Assembly: GCA_900763355.1 (NCBI GenBank)
Contig: CAAFJY010000077.1
Location: forward strand, 1 to 11,152
From: Clostridia bacterium
GTDB lineage: Bacteria; Bacillota; Clostridia; Oscillospirales; Butyricicoccaceae
Direction of reading: 5' to 3'
DNA: 11,152 bases
The notes beneath the pieces were generated by a model. It worked only from the letters and a program-made list of their open reading frames with translations. It ran no database searches and was not told the origin of the DNA. This document shows, piece by piece, positions 7,365-11,152 of this stretch; the stretch's first letter is position 1, and each line of letters opens with the position of its first letter. The position numbers were made by a program, and so were the translations under genes.

Positions 7365-7393
7365 ATTATACCCGAAAATCCCGCCCGCTTCAA
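7365..7393 (-). promoter_or_regulatory. Promoter of the two-component operon
   Basis: On the minus strand, TATAAT (7370-7365) is a perfect -10 box. TTGAAG (7393-7388) is a four-of-six match to the -35 box, and the spacer is exactly 17 bp. Transcription would begin near 7358, giving a leader of about 60 nt to the regulator start codon. The 9-bp direct repeats begin 9 bp upstream of the -35 box. Confidence 0.75.
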
Positions 7394-7402
7394 TGAAAAA
7401 TC

Positions 7403-7432
7403 GACATTTCAAGGCGAGAAGATGACATTTCA
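7403..7432. promoter_or_regulatory. Paired 9-bp direct repeats, candidate LytTR regulator site
   Basis: GACATTTCA is present at 7403-7411 and, identically, at 7424-7432. The spacer is 12 bp, so the period is 21 bp, two turns of the helix. This is the published geometry of LytTR-family sites (two 9-bp repeats, 12-13 bp apart). Read on the plus strand from the second base, ACATTTCAN fits about seven of nine positions of the consensus as I remember it ([TA][AC][CA]GTTN[AG][TG]). The pair lies between two divergent promoters, with its centre 50 bp from each -10 box, next to the gene for a LytTR regulator. Binding itself is inferred. Confidence 0.7.
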
Positions 7433-7461
7433 CGAAAAAATCCCCCCTTTTTCCCGGACTC

Positions 7462-7470
7462 TGCTATGCT
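7462..7470 (+). promoter_or_regulatory. Extended -10 promoter for the LemA-like/SHOCT operon
   Basis: TGCTATGCT at 7462-7470 is an extended -10 element (TG, then TATGCT at 7465-7470). At the -35 distance lies a run of C (7442-7447), so there is no -35 box. That is what an activator-dependent promoter would look like, and the paired repeats end 9 bp upstream of the -35 position. Transcription would start near 7477, about 37 nt before the GTG start at 7514. Confidence 0.5.
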
Positions 7471-7513
7471 GAGACCATCAGCACCGGCTTTTCCGGAGAA
7501 AGGGGAGATCACC

Positions 7514-7825
7514 GTGGGACCGATCACCGCCGCAGCATCCTTTGTCGCGGGGCTCAGTCTGGGCGCACTGCTCATTCTCTGGTTCCTGGGGGTCTACCGC
7601 TTTTTGTCCGAAAAGAGGGCCTGTGCCATGAATGCCCGGCAGCAGCTCCGTCTGCACCGGGAGGGGCTGGACCAGGTCCGGGGCAGCGACAGCGAGTCGG
7701 CCGCCCGGCGTGTGCTGGATTCCAGCCGGGAGATCTGCAACCGCATCTGCGGGAGCTACAACACCGCCCTGCGGCGGCCCATTTGCCGGATCCCCGGTTA
7801 TCTCATGGGCTTTCGCCCACTGTAA
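7514..7825 (+). CDS. Short LemA-like single-pass membrane protein
   Basis: This encodes 103 residues. Residues 6-28 form one transmembrane helix (AGLSLGALLILWFLGVY), followed by a basic, helical, probably cytosolic or surface-exposed part. The C-terminus, RICGSYNTALRRPICRIPGYLMGFRPL in outline (YN, spaced Pro, then GF.P), resembles the end of LemA-family proteins (YN..R...P..I...L.GFKP). LemA proteins are usually near 190 residues, so this would be a shortened relative; homology is my reading, not a search result. The start is GTG 7514, because AGGGGAG (7501-7507) sits at proper spacing; the frame stays open upstream only through the promoter. It is divergent from the two-component operon and probably controlled from the shared region. 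The next gene follows after 48 nt with no terminator between. Confidence 0.65.
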   Translation: MGPITAAASFVAGLSLGALLILWFLGVYRFLSEKRACAMNARQQLRLHREGLDQVRGSDSESAARRVLDSSREICNRICGSYNTALRRPICRIPGYLMGFRPL

Positions 7826-7873
7826 ACCCGGCGCGCGTGCATCAGCGCCCGTTTGAATGGAGGAAAATTGAAC

Positions 7874-8764
7874 ATGGGTTTATTTACAAAAAAGGATCCC
7901 TGCGCCATCTGCGGCGGCAAGGTCAAGGGGCTGCTCCCCTGGAAGATCGACGGCCAGTATATCTGCGATGACTGCCACGGCGTGGTGGACATCCAGAAAG
8001 GCGAAGGGGACATGACCCTGGAGCAGTTCTGCCAGTACCGCGCCTTCCGGGAGGAGAATCAGGCCCTCAAGGGACAGTTCGTCGTCTCCCAGAAGATCGA
8101 CTTCGGCGCATTCGACACCAAGATCGTCTTTGACTTCGACCACAAGCTCTTCTGCATGAGCAAAAATCTCGACAAGACCATCTTCCATGGGGCAGAAGTC
8201 AAATCCTTTATTATTAAAGAAGACGGCTCTCCCATCTTCGAGGGCGGCCCCCAGGGGCTGATCCGCTACGAGAGCATCGTCCCCGAGCGGCTGGCCGCCA
8301 TGGCCCCCCAGCTCAACCAGATCTATATGCAGCGGCAGATGGAGGATCAGCTCAACCGCGGCCGGGATCCCGAGCATCGCCCCGCCCCCCGGTTCTATGA
8401 CGTGCCGGAGCCCTTCAAAAAGTTCCAGATCGCCATCTATGTGGACCACCCCTATTGGAGCCTTTTGGAATGCGACCGTTCCGGCCCCACCTTTGACAAC
8501 GACTATCCCGATGTAAACGATTATATGAACAGCTATCAGGAGGGCTATTGGCTCATGGAGAACCTGGCCCAGTGCCTGATGGCGGTGGCCTTCCCCGACG
8601 CGCCCGCCGAGGGTGCGGAGCAGGAGAGCGCTCCCGCGGCTTCCGCTTCGGCCCCCGCGGCCGACCCGGTAGCCCAGCTCAAGCAGTATAAGCAGCTGCT
8701 GGACGAGGGCGTCATCACCCAGGAGGATTTCGACGCCAAGAAAAAGCAGCTCATGGGCATCTGA
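7874..8764 (+). CDS. Zinc-ribbon (DUF4428-like) and SHOCT-domain protein
   Basis: This encodes 296 residues with no signal peptide or membrane helix, so it should be cytosolic. The N-terminus carries a four-cysteine zinc ribbon: Cys10 and Cys13 (CAIC), Cys31 and Cys34 (CDDC), in the style of DUF4428. The middle (about 75-245) is a conserved globular region with VSQKIDFGAFDTKIVFDFD and VPEPFKKFQIAIYVDHPYW. An Ala/Pro/Glu linker follows, and the protein ends in a SHOCT motif (about 263-296: VAQLKQYKQLLDEGVITQEDFDAKKKQLM), a short helical oligomerisation or binding element. The start is ATG 7874, with GGAGG at 7859-7863. It is co-transcribed with the LemA-like gene. SHOCT proteins often accompany membrane or envelope proteins, so a role at the membrane with its neighbour is plausible but unproven. 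Confidence 0.88.
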   Translation: MGLFTKKDPCAICGGKVKGLLPWKIDGQYICDDCHGVVDIQKGEGDMTLEQFCQYRAFREENQALKGQFVVSQKIDFGAFDTKIVFDFDHKLFCMSKNLDKTIFHGAEVKSFIIKEDGSPIFEGGPQGLIRYESIVPERLAAMAPQLNQIYMQRQMEDQLNRGRDPEHRPAPRFYDVPEPFKKFQIAIYVDHPYWSLLECDRSGPTFDNDYPDVNDYMNSYQEGYWLMENLAQCLMAVAFPDAPAEGAEQESAPAASASAPAADPVAQLKQYKQLLDEGVITQEDFDAKKKQLMGI

Positions 8765-8967
8765 TCCCAAACTTGCCGACGGCGCTTGCCCGCACGCGGG
8801 GCGCAGCGCGCTCCGCGGCGGCGGCGATTCTTTTTGCCCGTCTCCTGTCCGCGGCCGGTTGAGGGGCCGGCCGCGGCAGGACGGGCTGTTCTCAACTTTT
8901 TTATTTCGCTCTTTGACATTCGAAGAGAAATACAACCACTTTTTCGAGAAAATTGGAGGAAAAAACA
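8765..8967. other. Intergenic region between SHOCT gene and lipoprotein gene
   Basis: These 203 bp hold no credible gene. The first half is very GC-rich and folds into hairpins; the second half (8891-8967) is AT-rich. A perfect TTGACA sits at 8913-8918, but no good -10 box is found 16-18 bp downstream (TACAAC at 8931 is too close), so I do not call a promoter. The GGAGGA at 8955-8960 belongs to the lipoprotein gene. Confidence 0.6.
8837..8902 (+). terminator. Large GC-rich hairpin, probable terminator of the SHOCT operon
   Basis: CCGCGGCCGG (8849-8858) pairs perfectly with CCGGCCGCGG (8867-8876). With two small bulges the stem extends through CCTG/CAGG and CCCGT/ACGGG to 8837-8885. A run of six T lies at 8897-8902, 11 nt past the stem, which is further than in a classical terminator. 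It may act as a terminator or only as an mRNA 3'-end stabiliser. Confidence 0.5.
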
Positions 8968-9543
8968 ATGAAAATGAAGAAGATCCTTGCGCTGCTCTGC
9001 GCCCTTGCCATGGTGTTTACGCTGGCTGCCTGCGGCGGCGGGGACGATGCGGCCGATGACAACAACGGCGGCGACACGGCTGCCGACGGCGAGGAAGTCA
9101 CCATGAAGACCGTCACCCTGGGCGATGTGTCCATCGACCTCCCCGATTTCTTCGGTGAGCCCCAGGAGACCAGCAGCGGCGCTCTGGGCGTGGCCGGACC
9201 CGAGTCTTCCGTCACCGTGGCCGGTCCCGTGGAGATGGATATTACGCTGGATATGTGGACCGAAGAGTTTGCGGCTGCCAGCTTGGAGCCCCTCTTCGGC
9301 GCTACCTACACCGACCTGACCCTGATCAGCTTCCAGGGCCCCGCGGACTTTGACGGCACTCCCGGTGTTCTGCTGGCCTTTGGCGGCACCAACTCCAAGG
9401 GCGTGGACCGCGTGGTCTACAACGTCTATCTCTACGACGACACCCAGGGCGACTATGTTGTCTCCTATATGCGCAGCCTGGAAAATGCCCAGATCGACGA
9501 GGATATGGACGCCGCCATCGTGGGCAGCATCACACTCGGCTGA
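8968..9543 (+). CDS. Small secreted lipoprotein, function unknown
   Basis: This encodes 191 residues. It has a classical lipoprotein signal peptide: MKMKK, a hydrophobic stretch, then the lipobox LAAC with Cys22 as the lipidated residue, so the mature protein is anchored outside the cytoplasmic membrane. A Gly/Asp/Asn-rich flexible linker (about 23-43) leads to one compact domain with TVTLGDVSIDLPDFF near its start and YVVSYMRSLENAQIDEDM near its end, probably a small alpha/beta fold. I do not recognise a named family. The start is ATG 8968, with GGAGGA 7 nt upstream. It stands alone, with its own terminator directly downstream. The composition is as GC-rich as the genes to its left. Confidence 0.85.
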   Translation: MKMKKILALLCALAMVFTLAACGGGDDAADDNNGGDTAADGEEVTMKTVTLGDVSIDLPDFFGEPQETSSGALGVAGPESSVTVAGPVEMDITLDMWTEEFAAASLEPLFGATYTDLTLISFQGPADFDGTPGVLLAFGGTNSKGVDRVVYNVYLYDDTQGDYVVSYMRSLENAQIDEDMDAAIVGSITLG

Positions 9544-9589
9544 TCCCCTTGCACGCAGGGGTTCAGATAAAAAGGGAAAAAGAGGGAGA

Positions 9590-9623
9590 GGGCCTGCGGC
9601 TTTGCCGCAGGCCCTTTTCGTTT
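9590..9623 (+). terminator. Rho-independent terminator of the lipoprotein gene
   Basis: GGGCCTGCGGC (9590-9600) and GCCGCAGGCCC (9604-9614) form a perfect 11-bp stem with a TTT loop, followed by TTTTCGTTT. It lies 46 nt after the stop codon. Confidence 0.9.
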
Positions 9624-9697
9624 GCCCCAAAATAAGCGGGGGAGCAAGGAAAAAGGAGTAGGGGAGAGCGGGAAAAGAAGAGAAAGGGCCGGAGAAA

Positions 9698-9749
9698 AGA
9701 GCAAAGAGAAGAGCAAAGAGGAGAGCAAAGAGGAAAGCAAAGAGGAGAG
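9698..9749. repeat. 12-bp purine-rich tandem repeat, about 4.3 copies
   Basis: Unit AGAGCAAAGAGR occurs at 9698-9709, 9710-9721, 9722-9733 and 9734-9745 (the fourth as AAAGCAAAGAGG), with a partial fifth at 9746-9749. It lies inside a longer, nearly all-purine stretch on the plus strand that starts near 9640. Such tracts vary in copy number by slippage. Confidence 0.9.
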
Positions 9750-9790
9750 GGCGAGAGCGCATCCCGCAGAAGCCAAGCCGGGAGCAGCGT

Positions 9791-9831
9791 TGGCATAAGG
9801 CGCGGGGAATCGAACCCCCGGCCATTCCCCG
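9791..9831 (-). other. Possible remnant of a tRNA 3' end, or a look-alike inverted repeat
   Basis: On the minus strand GGGGGTTCGATTCCCC (9819-9804) has the form of a tRNA T arm, with loop TTCGATT and a four-pair stem. It is followed by GCGCC, then TTAT, then GCCA ending at 9791. No matching 5' acceptor strand, D arm or anticodon arm is found within 80 nt, and the CCA is one base out of phase, so this is not a whole tRNA gene. The same bases also form an 8-bp inverted repeat, CGGGGAAT (9803-9810) and ATTCCCCG (9824-9831). It could be an integration scar in a tRNA 3' end, or chance. Confidence 0.25.
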
Positions 9832-9890
9832 GGCCCCAGGAGAAAACTGTGCGGAGGAGGGGAGTGCACGGAAATTGAGAAAAAGACAAG

Positions 9891-9918
9891 AAAAAAGCCC
9901 GCCGAAGCGGGCTTTTTT
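9891..9918. terminator. Bidirectional rho-independent terminator
   Basis: AAAAAAGCCCGC (9891-9902) pairs perfectly with GCGGGCTTTTTT (9907-9918) around the stable loop CGAA. There are six T on either strand after the stem, so it can stop transcription both ways. Its main job is to end the minus-strand surface-protein gene, whose stop is 21 nt away. Confidence 0.93.
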
Positions 9919-9938
9919 GTATGTAGGGGATCGATTCG

Positions 9939-11123
9939 TTATTCGGCAACGACCTTGTACCAGTCGCCGTCCTGAACAACTTTGTAGCCAGCGGCCACGA
10001 CCACTTCGTTAGCGCCCAGGGTGTGGTTGGAAGGATCGTACTTATAGAAGCTGCCGCCCTTGACGGTGATGACAGCATTGGAACCGTCCTTGCAGTTCAG
10101 GGTGCGCTCGGGAGTTACAGCCTTGAAAGTACCGCCGTTGATCTCGATGGTAGCGTTACCGTCAGCATAGATCAGGTCGCAAATAGGATCGTCGGCGGGC
10201 ACGCTGACCTGCCGGAAGTCACCGCCATTGATGACAACATTGCTACTGCCAGAAGCCCAAACGGCCGCAGCACCGCCAACACCGTGTGTGTCTTCATTGT
10301 ACACGGCATAAACATCAGCGTTGATGGTGAACTGAGCGGTTTTCTCCGCCTGCACGGCGCCATAGCGTCCATTGGCCTGCATGTTTTCGGTGATTTCAAG
10401 CTTTTCGGAAGAAGAGCTGATTGCAGACAAAACAGTAGATGCCTTTTCATCGTATTTGTTGTCATACGAATCCGATTCAGACATCGCCTGAGTGGCGTTG
10501 ACCGCAATACCGTAAGAAAGCTTAGCGGCCCAATAGGGATCGTTGTTCTTCGGATTTGCCTCGTTGCCGACTTCCGTAGGCATATAAATGACCATAGCAT
10601 ACGTCTTAGTCTCGCCCTTATTAAGGGTTGCACCGACAACGCCCTTTTCGCCAACAGTCTTGATTGTCGCGGCGACAGGGCTTACGGCAGTGATCGCGGC
10701 TGCACGGTCGGCAAACTTCTCGGTGGCTTCTACGACGCCCAGCTTCACATAGCTGCTGAGGTAATAATACTTCCCCGCAACATTCTTTCCGCGGCCTTCG
10801 TAGAGGTTATACAAGCCGAGGGTATACTTCAGTGCAAGGGTGCCGGCATTCTTAACACGGAGGTATACAATGTCCGTATGGCCGGGCTCCCACAAGGCAT
10901 TATCCTCGAATACTTTGGTTGTATCGGTTGCCTTTTTCCAATCGGAACAATCTTTGCTGTACTCCAGTTCAACATCCAGATTACCAGCCTGGATCTTGTT
11001 GACCCCCGTGCTTGCCGTGTCCGTGAACCACGCGAAGGTGGTGCCCACCAGCATGACCATGCACAGGGCGATGGCCGTCACGCTTGCCCACAGGGCATGT
11101 TTGGTCGTTTGCTTCGTTTTCAT
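9939..11123 (-). CDS. SipW-dependent-type secreted surface protein (TasA/CalY-like N-terminus, beta-helix-like C-terminus)
   Basis: This encodes 394 residues. The N-terminus has the SipW-type signal: a basic start, hydrophobic core (about 10-27), then MLVGTTFAWFTDTAS and VNKIQAGNLDVELEY, the pattern seen before TasA/camelysin domains. Residues about 35-210 fit a TasA-like beta-sandwich (VYLRVKNAGTLALKYTL; TKTYAMVIYMP). The C-terminal part (about 240-394) has rungs VVINGGDF, IEINGGTF and ITVKGGSF at regular spacing and ends with YDPSNHTLG and GYKVVQDGDWYKVV, as in Firmicute parallel beta-helix surface proteins. No LPXTG anchor is present, so it would be secreted or assembled into fibres. The start is ATG 11123, with AAAGGA upstream. 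No sipW-type peptidase gene is in the window. The base composition is less GC-rich than all other genes here, except for the signal-peptide portion. Confidence 0.87.
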   Translation of the reverse strand: MKTKQTTKHALWASVTAIALCMVMLVGTTFAWFTDTASTGVNKIQAGNLDVELEYSKDCSDWKKATDTTKVFEDNALWEPGHTDIVYLRVKNAGTLALKYTLGLYNLYEGRGKNVAGKYYYLSSYVKLGVVEATEKFADRAAAITAVSPVAATIKTVGEKGVVGATLNKGETKTYAMVIYMPTEVGNEANPKNNDPYWAAKLSYGIAVNATQAMSESDSYDNKYDEKASTVLSAISSSSEKLEITENMQANGRYGAVQAEKTAQFTINADVYAVYNEDTHGVGGAAAVWASGSSNVVINGGDFRQVSVPADDPICDLIYADGNATIEINGGTFKAVTPERTLNCKDGSNAVITVKGGSFYKYDPSNHTLGANEVVVAAGYKVVQDGDWYKVVAE

Positions 11124-11152
11124 TTGAGTTCATCCTTTCCTTTTTGCGGATA

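Larger units (their letters stand above)
9624..9938. other. Gene-free region between convergent genes
   Basis: These 315 bp carry a purine-rich low-complexity tract with a tandem repeat (9640-9765), a tRNA T-arm-like fragment (9791-9831) and a two-way terminator (9891-9918). The open frames through the purine tract give only Leu/Ser or Lys/Glu/Arg low-complexity peptides and have no ribosome binding site, so I call no gene. Confidence 0.7.

Noticed and set aside
7296..7513. agrD-like signal peptide gene near the two-component pair
   Set aside because: The short frames in this region have no ribosome binding site, no AgrD-like pattern and overlap the promoters; no agrB-like gene is in the window.
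9545..9561. CCCCT/AGGGG hairpin right after the lipoprotein stop as terminator
   Set aside because: The stem has only five pairs and no T-run follows; the perfect hairpin at 9590-9614 with T-run is the better call.
9698..9745. Tandem repeat as a possible CRISPR array
   Set aside because: The units are 12 bp and directly adjacent, with no unique spacers and no cas genes.
8545..9825. Long minus-strand frames opposite the lipoprotein and through the purine tract
   Set aside because: They encode Leu/Ser or Phe repeats derived from the 12-bp tandem repeat and run antisense to a clear lipoprotein gene.
9760..9870. Complete tRNA gene around the T-arm-like sequence
   Set aside because: No acceptor 5' strand, D arm or anticodon arm could be fitted, and the terminal CCA is out of phase.

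Overview
The window looks like chromosome from a high-GC anaerobic Firmicute, most likely a gut clostridium of the Oscillospirales type. The evidence is strong GGAGG-type ribosome binding sites, an AgrC/AgrA-type (GHKL kinase plus LytTR regulator) two-component pair, a MepA-type MATE transporter, a DUF4428/SHOCT protein and a SipW-type signal peptide. Most genes are clearly GC-rich. The last gene (9939-11123, minus strand) is visibly less so.

Layout. (1) Positions 1-1225, plus strand: the 3' end of a cupin-containing gene, followed without a gap by an aldo/keto reductase, and closed by a hairpin terminator. (2) 1301-3919, plus strand: an extended -10 promoter, a MATE efflux transporter, a methylated-DNA-cysteine methyltransferase (ogt) and a small HD-domain hydrolase. 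These are spaced by about 30 nt each, read as one operon, and end in a strong terminator. (3) 3925-7393, minus strand: read from its promoter, an operon of a LytTR response regulator, a GHKL sensor kinase (ATGA overlap), a frameshifted gene of a clostridial family I cannot name with confidence, and a six-helix membrane protein. (4) 7394-8764: a divergent control region, then on the plus strand a short LemA-like membrane protein and a zinc-ribbon/SHOCT protein. (5) 8765-9623: an intergenic stretch with a large hairpin, a small lipoprotein gene and its terminator. (6) 9624-9938, no gene: a purine-rich 12-bp tandem repeat, a tRNA T-arm-like fragment and a two-way terminator. (7) 9939-11123, minus strand: a secreted TasA/CalY-like protein with a beta-helix-type C-terminal part.

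The best lead is the divergent region at 7365-7470. A perfect 9-bp direct repeat with a 12-bp spacer (21-bp period, the layout of LytTR-regulator sites) lies exactly midway, 50 bp centre to centre, between the -10 box of the two-component operon and the extended -10 box of the LemA-like/SHOCT operon. This suggests the regulator controls its own operon and the opposite one. The two operons would then form one regulatory unit: kinase, regulator, two accessory proteins on one side, and a membrane LemA-like protein plus a zinc-ribbon/SHOCT protein on the other. No agrB/agrD-like peptide genes are visible, so the input signal is unknown.
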